Assembly: GCA_947044405.1 (NCBI GenBank)
Contig: CAMRHE010000197.1
Coordinates: 2,294,001 to 2,358,000 of the forward strand
Direction: 5' to 3'
Source of the DNA: Leptodactylus fallax
Taxonomy: Eukaryota > Chordata > Amphibia > Anura > Leptodactylidae
Length of the DNA: 64,000 nt
Shown: positions 24,800-36,101 of the stretch, in pieces
Numbering within the stretch: the first letter of the stretch is position 1
Layout: the number at the start of each line of letters is the position of its first letter
Notes under the pieces: generated by a model
Seen by the model: only the letters and a program-made list of their open reading frames with translations
What the model was told of the DNA's origin: nothing
Databases searched by the model: none
Translations under genes and position numbers: made by a program

Positions 24800-26550
24800 A
24801 TCTCTATAATACTGTATAACTAATATTTCTAATCTTGTAGTTCCTGACTTGCATCACTTGTAGTAAAATATATTCACTTTATTCTTACTGTAGTTATGCA
24901 ATATATACTGTTCTGACATGGTAAAAGTATTTGCTTTACCAGGCAGTCCTACATTTCTAAAGTGACCATAATAGGGATTTACAAACTAATACATATTTAT
25001 CTTCATGGGATTAAAGTAAAAGGTCGTGTGTGCTTTACTGCCAGGACAGAAAATGCTATGCATTTCAGCCCATCAGCCCCTGATCACTTCTCATGATTTA
25101 TTTATAATGCAACAGGAACACTAAAGAGACTTCGTTGTAACTAGAAAAATGCAAAAAAAAAAATAAAAAGCCTCAAACCATCCACTAGACCTGATCTAAC
25201 AAAGCTATTCCCACAGTGGCCCATTTTACTGTAACCTTTGCAGACCTCTGTATTTAAATTCATTGTTAATGCCTTGTTCCCTGTGGCCCAAAATTTTAAT
25301 CATTTTGCTGCCAACAGACACCTTTGTGTAGGGAGTTGTGTCTGACGAATGAACTAGTGGGAAAAATAATTGTGACCAAAGTAGTATATATTTTTATTCT
25401 GACTAAATGTTTTCAAAAATATGTAAAGTGGTCTATGATACTGACTAAGGCACATTTATTACTGGTACATCCATGTGTACAAAGGGTTTGAAAGAAATGC
25501 TTATATATGCTAGCATTCATTGTCTCCATGACAAAGATTGATATCTTAGCGCATGTATGCACATATCTGTACTCTAGGTGCCTCCATTTATTTTTTTATT
25601 TATTTTGAACCTCTACAAGACTCCTGTAGAGTGAAATGGACCCTTTAGGGAACTGATGAGCAGTCCGTATATACTACAGGAAACTGGAAATGGTCTGATG
25701 CTGTCCATGAAAAGCAAAATTTGTTTCTATGACAAGTAATATAAATGACAATATGTTAGCATGAAGAACATAACATTATGGAAAATTCCTTAGGTGGGTT
25801 GCCAATGGAAACATATGCTTAACAGTTTCATTGCTTCCAGTATTAGATCAGAGACACACTGAGCAAAACTGGTGCGGGTTAGCCACCACAAATGGCTGAT
25901 CGACAGCGATTTACAGTTGCAGTACAGTGGATGGGAATAAATAAATCCCATCCATATGCTGAGTAAAAAACTTGAACTGCAGGTTTTAAACCCACAGCAT
26001 GTCAATTATTGCTGCAGGTTTATCAGAGATTTTCGACCATTGGAAAGTTTGAATGCTACAGGAGGCTGTAGAGAAAACTGAGCCACTGACAGAAATCACC
26101 TGATTTTAGGTCTTTTTTACCCATGGGACATTCAATAATGCTTTTGCGGTGTGGCTGTAAGCTTAGGCTAGTTTCCTGGTGAACTAGTTGTACTTCTTTT
26201 GTTCTTTTCCATTCTTTGCTTTGCGCTTTGACTAAAAGTAGTGATTTTGGCACAGAGGTAAAGTGTGCTTTGTATACCTTGAAAGCTTATATGAGAGTTT
26301 GTGTGAGTGGGTGAACAGTCCTGCATAAATGGAGCTATGAAAGTGATATGAAAAATGGCAGCCCCGTGTCCAAGACATCAAATCCACAGCATCCAGGTGG
26401 CTCAGTGCCAGAGGGTGACAGAGATGGGTTGAGTTCTTATGTTTTTCTCGATCCCATGATTTGTTTCGGTCTGAATAAATTTGTTCCAAATAAGAGTTTA
26501 ATTTGGCTTAAAATCTACTGTATGACATTGTCAGGGTCCCTGGGCCCCTA
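24800..26550. other. Nothing clearly recognised
   Basis: AT-rich sequence with no gene-like frame. Parts of 25800-26560 may belong to the hAT relic that follows, but I could not match them to another copy. Confidence 0.5.
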
Positions 26551-26599
26551 TCTATTTCTAGCACTCTAAGGCTAGCAAGGGAAAAGAAATGTCAAAGTG

Positions 26600-27770
26600 A
26601 CAGTAACATCTTCGTCTATGGGAAACAGATGGTGGGGAAATGGATACAAACTGCTTCTTCAAGCATACACTGTGCTTTCACTTTTTAACACTTTTTTAAA
26701 GTTAATAACAGTCCAAAATTGGTGTTGGTGGCAGAAATGGCAACTGGCAGTACAGTATGTAATAGAATGTGACAAACTAGACCACAGGAGATGTTTGGCT
26801 GAGTGGTGGCAGAGGTGATTGTAACAGTGGCTATAACAGTGTCAAAACAGCATGGAAAAGAATATGATGGATCAGGCCACAGAAGATGTCAGGCTGACGG
26901 GTGGTGGTAACAATGTCAACATCACTGACAGCATAGTATGAAATAGAACATTATAAACTAGGCCACAGGACATTTCTAGGTGAGCGGTGGTGGTATTAAC
27001 AGCGGAAACATCAGTGTCAATACATAATGGAATAATGACTGGGTGTAGATTGCATGGAGAAGGAGAAGAAGCAGCTGTAGATGATAATGAATGATAATAT
27101 AACATTTCCCACAATGTGCTAGCTATGGAAAGGATGTGGCCTGTATGATAACTGCATGTAGCTGCTGCTGCCAAAACTAGAAACGTGTCTGCCAGTGCCA
27201 CCACCACCCGAGCGTGCCTTAGATCTACCCCAGGTAAGGCTTTTGGATGTTGGGACAACACATCAGGTGTAACTATTGCAGCTTCCTCCACCCTCTTCGT
27301 GTGTCACCCTGTCACCCTGAACCTGTTGCCATTTCTTATCAGTAATAGAATCATCATCAGATTTCAGATCACCTTCTTCACTTTATTGTGACTCATCATG
27401 AAAATAGGATTACCATACGGACAATTCCTAACAGATTTCTCCCTACTGCCTCTAGCAGCACTAGAACCAGTAGCATACCCCCTGCTGCTACTACCTCCAC
27501 CAACACTCATGTCTTTCGCTTCTACCACCTCTACATCAAAAAATCCCTGGCAGTTCTCATCCAACTGATCAAAAAGAGTTATTGGGTTATGAGGAATATC
27601 TCCCTCAGCAGATGCCACATGACTACTAGAAAATTGGGTCTGAAGTACAACAACATTACAGCTACTGGCGGGGCTGTCAAGACCAGAGGTAATGTTGCTG
27701 TTACCATTCATATTTTTATTGTTAGTAATAGTACTTGCACAAGTGATTCCTCTATCTCATCCTTTTGCCT
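26600..27770 (-). pseudogene. Degenerate hAT transposase region, N-terminal part
   Basis: On the minus strand 27711-27364 is open and runs into a second stretch, 27291-26872. The block at 27350-27130 (GGTGACAGGGTGACA, GATGTG...CCCCAACAT, GGTGGCACTGGCAGACAC, GCAGCAGCTACATGC) matches the plus-strand copy at 52680-52880 closely, so both descend from one element. In that copy the block lies just upstream of a BED-finger-like region. The downstream part here (27000-26600) contains tandem degenerate units with GGCCACAGGA and GAGTGGTGG, also seen at 43420 and 63150. The mutation load is high and no complete domain remains. Assignment to hAT rests on the shared copies. Confidence 0.5.
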
Positions 27771-27779
27771 GTCCCCTGC

Positions 27780-28849
27780 CCTGTTTTTTTCCAGTCATTT
27801 TACGGCACAATGCTGATTTGGCAACAATTGTTTATTATTTTTTTTACCAAAAAATATTTTTAAAATTTTTTTCAAAAGCACTAAAATGGTCACATCCTGG
27901 TTAGTGAGTATTAGACTAGAATACTAGAACTGTCAGTTTATCTTAAGAAATAAGATTTTTAGATTAATTTTAGATTAGTGCAGGCTTTTTTTTCAGATTA
28001 GCTCAGACTAGACTGTATACTGGGTGAACACACCAAAAAAAAAAAAAAAAAATGCTGAAATAATGGAGATTCTGTTTTTTGCATTAACAGTGGATGCACT
28101 TCTAGTTCTTATTCTCCAAGTGGGCGCTATCCCTTTATTTTCTATGAGAAAAATAAGAGGTTCCTCACCAACTTGGGGAATAAGTATAGTATGCATATAA
28201 TCTTCCAGTGGCCATATCTTTTGAACAGGTGGACATATTTTAAAAATAAAAATGACAAATTGATCAGGAGCACAATGACATTTAGTATTTTGTACTTGGT
28301 GACAGACACGCTTTAATAAAGCCCCTGACTGGATCAGGGCACAACTGATTTATGAAGAGACTTCGGCGTCTAAGCACCAGATTTGAAATCTACGCCAGTC
28401 AGCGACTGGCATAAATTTCTATTATAACTCACGCCCCTCTTTACACGCATTCACACATATTATGGTGAGCATGGTGTGGCAAGGGGGTTGTGGCGCATGT
28501 TTGGAACAAGAAAGGGACTTGCTTCAAATGTGCACCACAATATTATCCCTCTGTGCTCCCATTGTTTCTTTGGTCTTCTGCATGAAGTAACCATTCACTG
28601 CATTTTGCTGCTCACACAACACAAAAGAATATCTTATGTGGAATTCCATCCTCACAGATGAGGCCACATAAGAACAGCTGAAATGTGCAAACAATTTTCT
28701 GGCCATGAGCAGAACCTATTTTAAGCCTCTTTGTGCATTTATAAAGCTTCACAACACCAAGTTTACTACATGTGCCATTCAAGAACAATGTGCTATGTTA
28801 CCCAACTGCAATGCAGTCACAATATTCTTGAAAATATGGCAATGCTCCC
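27780..28849. other. Left flank of the gypsy element, largely unrecognised
   Basis: Contains an A18 tract (about 28034-28052) and a GGTGACAGACACGCTTTAATAAAG block (28290-28318) like the ends of short MITEs. The last few hundred bases are probably the continuation of the minus-strand hAT relic in which the gypsy element sits, because the target duplication joins 28849 to 33797. Confidence 0.4.
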
Positions 28850-29684
28850 TGTGATGATTCCACTTAAATATGGCTATAACTCAAAGATGTATTTTGATCT
28901 CTGGGTAGCGTATCTCTCTCTTAATTCCATTTAATCTAACTGTGCGTAGCTCTAATCCTAGGTGTATGTTGTCAGTAGTGGCAACAATGTAACAATAGGG
29001 CTTTGTACTCATCCCAGAATGGCTCCATTGAATTCCTACATAGCCCCTTGGTGATCAAATACACATGTATTGTTTAGCCTAGGCTATTGGATCAGACATG
29101 GTTGATAACATATAGAAGGCATTATGTCATTCCACCTAATCCCATCTTCTTACAAAGAATCTTGACTTGAGTGCGTTAGTCAATCAGACTTGCTGTCGCC
29201 GGTGACCTCATTCTGGGTGGTGGCAAAAAGGGTATATAAGATGAGTTGCTGAGAGACTACTGTGATGAGTTGCTGAGATGCTACTGTGATGAGTTGCTGG
29301 CTGGAATGCTGTGTTGATGCTGCTTCTAGGAGCCTCCACTGGTTATCCCCACATGCCAGGGCATGTGTGAGTGTTGGATTATAGAGCCACATCAAGGATA
29401 TGTGTGGTAAAGTAATTATTTCACTTTTATTCCCTTTTCATTTTATGTGCTGTATATTGAAACTAGTAACTATTAATGCTTGTATATATCTGCATATCTG
29501 TTCTGAACTGCATGTGTTAGATGTTAATACCGACCCATCTACGGGTTAATAAATATACAAAATTTAGAAAGCTTGTCTTGTATTATCTTGTGAACCCAGC
29601 ACTCACTGGCGGTGAGTGTGGTTTTTATTAAAGAAGTCTCAGGTGTAGGCCAAAGCGGTGTTGGCGCACTGAGGATCTTTCACA
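28850..29684 (+). repeat. Left LTR
   Basis: 835 bp, TGTGATGATTCC...CTTTCACA. Contains a TATATAAG box (29233), three copies of a GATGAGTTGCTG unit just downstream (29238-29300), and the polyadenylation signal AATAAA (29548). The expected U3-R-U5 order is therefore visible. Confidence 0.92.
29233..29240 (+). promoter_or_regulatory. TATA box of the left LTR
   Basis: TATATAAG, conserved in the right LTR near 33229, upstream of the GATGAGTTGCTG direct repeats. Likely core promoter for the element's RNA. Confidence 0.65.
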
Positions 29685-29685
29685 T

Positions 29686-29705
29686 TGGTGGAAGCGGTGG
29701 GATTC
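29686..29705 (+). other. Primer binding site, tRNA-Leu type
   Basis: TGGTGGAAGCGGTGGGATTC, one base after the LTR. It complements the 3' end of vertebrate tRNA-Leu (acceptor, CCA and T-arm) with one mismatch by recall of the tRNA sequence. First-strand synthesis would start here. Confidence 0.72.
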
Positions 29706-29886
29706 TTAGGATAAACAGCGTGTGTTGGTGACCCTTATCACTCAGACGCTGGGGATTGTGGTAATCCTATGAAACAAGCTCGGTATTAAATCAAGCATTA
29801 AGATACAGTGAAAGTTTGATACAGTGCTGTTCCCCTCCCTTACTCTTTGTATTCTATCCTATCTTTTATTTGGCAAATACCAGTGG

Positions 29887-31887
29887 ATGGCTAGTGGGCT
29901 CAGAAGCAGAGCTCAAGAACTGCAGAACCAGGCTTTTGGAGATCCTAAGCATATGGCTGAAATGGAGGCAGCCACCGCCATGCAGGGGGTCGAGCAGAGT
30001 CCTGATTTTGGGGCTAGGCCAGGAAGTGCAGCAAGCAGCCCGGTCCCAAGGATTACTTCACCAGGAGGGACCAATAGCCCCAGCCTTGTGGGGGGAATGG
30101 CTTCATACTGGAAAATGGCCCTGCAGCAAATAGGCACCAGGGACCCTAACACATACCTGCAGGTGATGTGCCGTTTTCAGGAAGCTGCAGAACAAGAACG
30201 GCAGGCCGCAGAACGGCAGGCCGATCGTGAAGCTGCAGAACAAGAACGGCAGGCCGCAGAACGGCAGGCTGATCGTGAGGCAGCAGAACGGCAGGCTGAT
30301 CGTGAGGCAGCAGAACGGTAGGCTGAGCGGCAGTATCAGCTTGAGCTCAAAAGGATGGAGCTCTCCCAGCAGGCACCGTCTGCCCCTGCACAAACTCCAG
30401 AAGCCCAAGTACCAAGGCTCCGATCCGAGGACTTTCCAATCCTAGAAACCAACGTGGACTTGGTCTCGTTCTTGCGGGCCTTTGAGAAAGTGTGTAAGCA
30501 GTATCAGCTACCACAGACGGATTGGGTCCGTTACCTGACTCCCCGGTTGAGGAGAAAAGCCCTGGACACTTACGCCAATTTACCAGTTGACCAGGACTAT
30601 GAGTCCGTTAAAGCAACGCTGATTCTGAGGTACCAACTCACGCCGGAGCTATACCGTTGAAAGTTCCGGGGCCTTCAGAAAAAGCCTTCAGAGAGCCATG
30701 AGGATACAGCGGCCCAGCTGCGCGTGTGGTTCTGGGAGTGGACGGAGGGCAAGTCCGTCATCTCGCAAGAAAGCCTTGCAGACCTCATGCTTCAAGAGCA
30801 GTTCTTGACCATTTGTACCGAGGAAGTGCAAAAATACCTCCTGGACCGAGAGCCCAAGGACCTTGAAACAGCCGCAGCAGTGGCGAATCGTTATGTTGCC
30901 AACCAGTTGCCGTGGAAACCTGCCAGCGACGGCTGGAGGAGGGGTAAGACACAATCGGTCCCGGGGAATCCTGAACCAAGCTGGAGGTCACCACAGCCCC
31001 CTGCTTCCAGGTGGGGTAGGACAAACTCTGTCCCGGGTGGTTCCTATACGTCCCTTGCCCCTCGAGCTCTGGGCGCCCCGGCGACCTCTCCCATGCCCCA
31101 GGGAGAGATCAGGCGGTGCCACACCTGTAAACAAACGGGACATTTACAACGAGACTGCCCCAATCGCCCTAGGAACCCCCCTGCTTCCCAAACTACAGTG
31201 GCCGGCCCATCTGTGTATCTGGTTGCGAGGGAGGGGCCCCGGCCCAATGCTAACCGTCAACAGGTCACTGTGGGGGACAAAGTGGTGATGGGATTCCGGG
31301 ACACTGGGGCAGATATTACGCTGGTACAACCGGATTTTGTCCCCCCAGACAGTATTATTCCCGGGAGAACTCTGACCCTACGGGGAATTGGACAGGAACG
31401 CTTCACTGTACCCATGGCTTGTGTCCATCTGGACTGGGGTACAGGAAAAGGAATGCGGACTGTGGGACTAATGACTGATTTGCCTGCTAACGTACTGTTG
31501 GGAACTTATTTAGGACCTATGGTGTCCCAATATGGGGTGGGGAGCACCCCAATTCACTGTGATAAACTGTCTATGATTAATGTTGATAATGTGTCTGTTA
31601 TATCTGCAGAGAGGGCCCGTAACCCCCCCTCTGAGATACTTCCCATGGCAGTAAGTGTAAATGCTAATGAGTTGCCTTCAGCTGAGAGCAGGGAAGATGC
31701 AAATGAGCTTCCTGCAACCCAGCTCAGCAAAAATGTTATTGATGCTTTGTTCACTCCCGTGCTAGGAGCCAGTGAGACCTTGTCTGTAGACACACCCACA
31801 TCTGCGGGGCCGTCTCCCTCCCAGCTTGTTAATATGTCTACCACAGATCTCATTGAGACCCGGTGTGAATTAACAATTGCTAATTAA
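29887..31887 (+). pseudogene. gag-protease of a Gmr1-like gypsy element (SCAN-like capsid)
   Basis: One frame runs from ATG 29887 to TAA 31885 with two internal stops, TAG 30319 (from a Gln codon) and TGA 30658 (from an Arg codon), and no frameshift. Parts in order: N-terminal Gly/Pro/Ser-rich region; a charged EAAEQERQAAERQADR repeat, likely coiled coil (30175-30330); a capsid N-domain (30430-30655); a capsid C-domain (30661-30900) whose FRGLQ and LADLMLQEQFLTICTEEVQKYL resemble the vertebrate SCAN domain; a CCHC knuckle CHTCKQTGHLQRDC (31117-31158); and an aspartic protease with DTGAD (31300-31314) and NVLLGTYLG (about 31490). Known work derives SCAN from gag of Gmr1-like elements. Gag would form the particle and the protease would mature it. 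GTG 29824 is open upstream, but 29887 is the first ATG. Confidence 0.85.
30180..30330 (+). repeat. In-frame coding tandem repeat in gag
   Basis: Two 48-nt units followed by shorter 27-nt units encoding Glu/Ala/Arg/Gln-rich heptad-like sequence. Repeat number probably varies between copies. The stop TAG 30319 lies in the last unit. Confidence 0.85.
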
Positions 31888-32724
31888 TGTACTGTCAATG
31901 TAATTGCCAATGCTTGTTATGAAAGTGTACAGGTTAGCTCTTCTGAGTCACTGAAAGCGACTTCTACTATTTCGCCCAGTGCATCCGATAAGCACCCAAC
32001 TGCTGGCCATGTGCCAGGTGGTCAGGTAGGCTATGGGGATCTCATGGCCGATCCAGGTGAGGGACGGACTGCTGGTAGTGCGGTGCTAGCCCGCAGCCAG
32101 AGTGCTACAAGGGTGGAGGGCGTTCCGACCCTTGAACCGTTGCCTACACCACCTGGAGTCGGTGCTGAGACCGCCATGACTAGCCTCACTCCCTTGAAGC
32201 CGGAGGAGTTCGGCCGATATGAGACATACACGTCTCTTCTGTCCAGTTCTATTCCCGGAGTGCCCATGGCCCAAATGCAGATGGCATGGGGTACTGGAGG
32301 TGTGATCCAAGAAGGGGGTATGTCAAATGTATTACCTGTCAATGTATTGTGGGGGGATGGTTTGGGGAAGCATGATCTCAGTCATTTGCCCAAGGTATCA
32401 CCATCACCCACTCAAGTACAGGAGGAACAGGGTGTAGGCCCAAAGGGGCAAGGTGTCTGGGAGGGAGGACAGGGTCCAAACATACCTGTGCCAGAACCAG
32501 AGGTGCCCCTAGGTTTGGAAGCAAAGAGGGAGGTGCAGAATCCCCTAGAACTCTCCCAACTAGCGGCTAGTGTGAGAGAGACCCTGAGAGACCGCCGGGA
32601 TGGGGTCTCTGAACTGGTATCCCAAAGACCTGGGGTCATGAGTGTGGCTCCACAGGGTGCAGCACTCAGAAAGCGGACCCAGAACAGGCAGGAGGTAGCC
32701 AAGTGTACGTGGCTCAGGGCCTGA
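31888..32724 (+). pseudogene. Post-protease segment in frame with gag, function unknown
   Basis: Directly after the TAA at 31885 the same frame stays open for 278 codons to TGA 32722. The inferred protein is rich in Gly, Pro, Val and Glu, with stretches such as LEPLPTPPGVG and a basic end (LRKRTQNRQEVAKC). No RT, RNase H, integrase or envelope-like motif is visible, and there is no clear membrane segment. It may be the spacer that normally joins protease to pol, left after pol was lost, or a separate product. The shared frame suggests the TAA is a single mutation in what was one long polyprotein. I do not recognise a family. Confidence 0.5.
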
Positions 32725-32834
32725 GCCTTAGAAGTGTCCCTAGTCAGACTAGAGAGAAGAAGAGTATCGCGGTCAGGCCACTAAGGTTCCTGCGGAAGGT
32801 GATCGCCGAATCCGCCTTCCTCCGTGCACGCTCT

Positions 32835-32845
32835 AAAGGGGGAGG
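32835..32845 (+). other. Polypurine tract
   Basis: AAAGGGGGAGG immediately before the right LTR, the expected plus-strand primer. Confidence 0.85.
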
Positions 32846-33796
32846 TGTGATGATTCCACTTAAATATGGCTATGACTCAAAGATGTATTTTGATCTCTGG
32901 GTAACGTATCTCTCTCTTAACTCCATTTAATCTAATGGTGCGTAGCTCTAATCCTAGGTGTATGTTGTCAGTAGTGGCAACAATGTAACAATAGGGCTTT
33001 GTACTCATCCCAGAATGGCTCCATTGAATTCCTACATAGCCCCTTGGTGATCAAATACACATGTATTGTTTAGCCTAGGCTATTGGATCAGACATGGTTG
33101 ATAACATATAGAAGGCATTATGTCATTCCACCTAATCCCATCTTCTTACAAAGAATCTTGACTTGAGTGCGTTAGTCAATCAGACTTGCTGTCGCCGGTG
33201 ACCTCATTCTGGGTGGTGGCAAAAAGGGTATATAAGATGAGTTGCTGAGAGACTACTGTGATGAGTTGCTGAGATGCTACTGTGATGAGTTGCTGGCTGG
33301 AATGCTGTGCTGATGCTGCTTCTAGGAGCCTCCACTGGTTATCCCCACATGCCAGGGCATATGTGAGTGTTGGATTATAGAGTCACAGATCAATGGGGAT
33401 ATTGAACTGAACATTAATGCGTAACAGTCAAAATTGGGCACCCCTATTAATCTTAATCATTTTTATTCAAACATTTGGGTTTGCAAACCATTTAATGTGA
33501 ACAAAACAGACACAAACAAAAAACAACAAAAAGGCATATGCCTAAGTATATTGTAACTAGTAACAATATTAGTAGATGCCTTTGTATAATACAGCTTATC
33601 TGACTATATCTGTTCTGAACTGCATGTGTTAGATGTTAATACCGACCCATCTACGGGTTAATAAATATACAAAATTTAGAACGCTTGTCTTGTATTATCT
33701 TGTGAACCCAGCACTCACTGGCGGTGAATGTGGTTTTTATTAAAGAAGTCTCAGGTGTAGGCCAGTGCGGTGTTGGCGCACTGAGGATCTTCCACA
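32846..33796 (+). repeat. Right LTR with a foreign block
   Basis: 951 bp against 835 for the left LTR. The ends match the left copy, but 33388-33545 replaces about 60 bp of the left copy (29391-29450). The foreign block contains CAGTCAAAATTGGGCACCCC (33425 on), matching the terminus of Tc1 element A. Confidence 0.88.
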
Positions 33797-34560
33797 CTCC
33801 CCAGTTGTTGTTTGTCGGGAGGAATGCAGTGTGGTATTGGGACTGCCTGAACAGGGTGGTGTCAGTACTATCACCTGGTCTTTTTGCTTATGTGGACTTT
33901 CGCCTCTACCGCTGCTCCATTGCTACTCCATGTGTCAGCAGTGGAATGCAACTTTCCCCATACTGGCATATCCAAGGAGCTAAATACATTCTCTTAAATA
34001 TGGCGATATAAGATAGGGACAGCTTTCCTAGTAAAATAATGGCTGTTAGGTATTCTCCATTGAGGCTGAGTACACACCATTAGTTGGTGAAATGCAGGGG
34101 AATCCACAAATTGTTATGGGAGTGACTACACCACTATCAACTTGGCCAGGTGCGAGTTAAATTGACTAACTGACTGAGCGTATATTGCTATTTCCTGGAG
34201 ACACATTCCCTTATGGATGTCTGATGTTGGAATGGAGGATGATAATGATGACCATGTGCTGAGTGTGAATGTGGCCTGGTAACAAAAAAGATCATGCAGA
34301 GAAGGAATAGGACAGTCTTGCTCACTTTGCCTTCCACTGCCAATGTGGGCTGAAGATGTCTTTTTGTGTGAGTACACAAAGTTCCAATATTTGTGCCTAC
34401 ATGGCCATAGCTTATTTTCTGCTTGCAGATCTGGAACAGTGCCATAGATTTCTCATTTGGTAATGTACAGGAAAATTCTCATATTGGAGATGATCATACA
34501 TGAAGTCCTCACCACCAGCCCTAGAAACATGTCTGCCAGTGCCCCCATGATCAATTACAT
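33797..34560 (-). pseudogene. Degenerate hAT transposase with BED-like finger
   Basis: The minus strand 34445-34188 reads QICKQKISYGHVGTNIGTLC, THTKRHLQP and a long tail. The plus-strand copy at 52930-53050 reads KICKQISSHGHSGTRVG, LHTHMKW. Cys followed by a Gly-rich GTN..GT and His-x-His/Lys-Arg-His resembles the BED finger of hAT transposases, with the first Cys changed to Phe here. The part at 34130-33800 aligns with 53270-53520 on the plus strand and with 63940-63640 on the minus strand. Frames are broken throughout. The gypsy element cuts it at 33796/28850 and a Rex1-like LINE interrupts it at 34790. Confidence 0.52.
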
Positions 34561-34789
34561 AGCTCACTGTAATGCAAGCTCTCTATATTCACTGGCATTC
34601 TGCTTTCTATCAGACCTAGCTTTGCTACCTCTGTTTTGTTCCTGCTCCTATCTCTTTAAGTATTTGCACTTGCTAACTTCCCCCAACCTATCCATGTGCC
34701 TGCATCTATGTAAGCCTGAGTCTTTAGGCTAAGGCCTCACGTAATGGGCCGCAGCAAAAAAGCGCTGTGGGAATAGTGCAAAAGAATAT

Positions 34790-36032
34790 TTAGGCAGGAA
34801 ATAGTCCCTGAATTATGGAAATCTTCTTGTGTGGTACCAGTTCCAAAGAAACCCCACCCTATGGACCTCAATGACTACAGACCTGTAGCACTGACATCCC
34901 ACCTGATGAAGATCTTGGAGAGATTGGTTCTCACACATCTCCACCCTCTAGTGAGCCCCGCTATGGACCCCCTCCAGTTTGCTTATCGGCCTGGCATTGG
35001 GGTAGATGATGCCATCATCCATCTTCTGCACAGGGCTCTGTCTCACCTGGAGAAACCAGGGAACACAGTGAGAATAATGTTCTTTGACTTCTCCAGTGCT
35101 TTTAACACCATACAGCCCAGGTTATTGAGGGACAAGCTGGGCCTTGCTGGAGTGGACCACCACCTCTCCAACTGGATCCTAGACTACCTCACAAATCGAC
35201 CTCAATACGTGAGAGCCCAAGACTGTGTGTCAGGTACCGTGATCTGTAATACGGGGGCACCTCAAGGTACGGTTCTCGCTCCTTTCCTCTTCACACTGTA
35301 CACTGCAGATTTTAGGTGCAACTCATCCAGCTGCTACCTACAGAAGTATTCTGACGACTCTGCAATAGTGGGTCTCATCACAGATGATGATGATAGGGAG
35401 TACAGAGAACTGAACCAGGATTTTGTGGACTGGTGCACCGGAACCACCTGAAGATTAACGCGGGGAAGACCAAGGAGATGGTGGTGGACTTCCGTAAAGG
35501 CAGAAGCCCTCCTAAACCAGTGGACATCCTGGGGACGGGCATCCAGATTGTGAACACCTATAAGTACCTGGGTTTGCTCCTTAATAATAAGCTGGACTGG
35601 GCAGATCATATGAAGGCCCTGTACAGGAAGGGCCACAGCAGGCTCTACCTGCTTAGGAAGCTGAGAGCCTTTGGAATCCAGGGGGCACTTCTTAGAACTT
35701 TCTTCAACTCGGTAGTGGCATCAGCCATCTTCTTTGGAGTGGCCTGCTGGGGGAGCAGTATATCAACCAGGGATAGGAATAGACTCGACAAGCTGATTAG
35801 AAGGGCCAGCTCTGTCCTGGGGAGCCCACTGGACCCAGTGCAGGTGGTGGGTGACAAAAGGATACTGTCCGTGGTGAGCTCCATGCAGAAGAAGAAGTCC
35901 CATCCCATGCATGAGACTGTGATTGCGCTGAGCAGTACAGTCAGTGACCGACTGCTCCACCCTAGGTGTGAGAAGGAGCGCTATCGGAAGTCTTTCCTCC
36001 CCGCTGCGGTCAGGCTGTACAACCAACACTGA
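34790..36032 (+). pseudogene. Rex1-like reverse transcriptase and C-terminal domain
   Basis: A long, well-preserved RT. Motifs in order: PVPKKPHPMDLNDYRPVALT (34837-34895), LDPLQFAYRPG-type (about 34970), MFFDFSSAFNTI (35077-35112, first catalytic Asp), TGAPQGTVLAPFLF (35255-35295), YSDDSA (35347-35364, catalytic pair), HLKIN..KTKEMVVDF (35445-35490), YKYLGLLL (about 35560) and an intact C-terminus to TGA 36030. A single frameshift near 35433-35436 (WC then HRNHLK in another frame) and the missing 5' half disable it. It would copy element RNA at nicked target DNA. The endonuclease domain is absent. Confidence 0.82.
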
Positions 36033-36087
36033 CCTAAGCGGAGATCATTACACACAGAGAACTGAAATATCTCTCTGCCTGTTAAAT

Positions 36088-36101
36088 CCCCCCCCCCCCC
36101 C
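36088..36101. repeat. poly(C) tract in the LINE 3' UTR
   Basis: A C homopolymer of about 14 bases. Confidence 0.9.

Larger units (their letters stand above)
28850..33796 (+). mobile_element. Gmr1-like Ty3/gypsy LTR retrotransposon lacking pol (non-autonomous)
   Basis: 4947 bp with a complete outer architecture: direct LTRs (28850-29684 and 32846-33796), TG...CA ends, 5-bp target duplication CTCCC (28845-28849 and 33797-33801), a tRNA-Leu type primer binding site and a polypurine tract. The 3161-bp interior holds a gag-protease frame and a further in-frame segment, but no reverse transcriptase, RNase H or integrase motif in any frame. Outside one replaced block the LTRs differ by roughly 2% by eye, implying a fairly recent insertion, presumably mobilised by another element's enzymes. 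It inserted in a hAT relic. Confidence 0.88.

Noticed and set aside
29686..29705. Possible tRNA gene or fragment
   Set aside because: Only the tRNA-complementary primer site is present; no cloverleaf or promoter boxes.
30103..30408. Minus-strand frame across the gag repeat
   Set aside because: Antisense shadow of the gag coding repeat.
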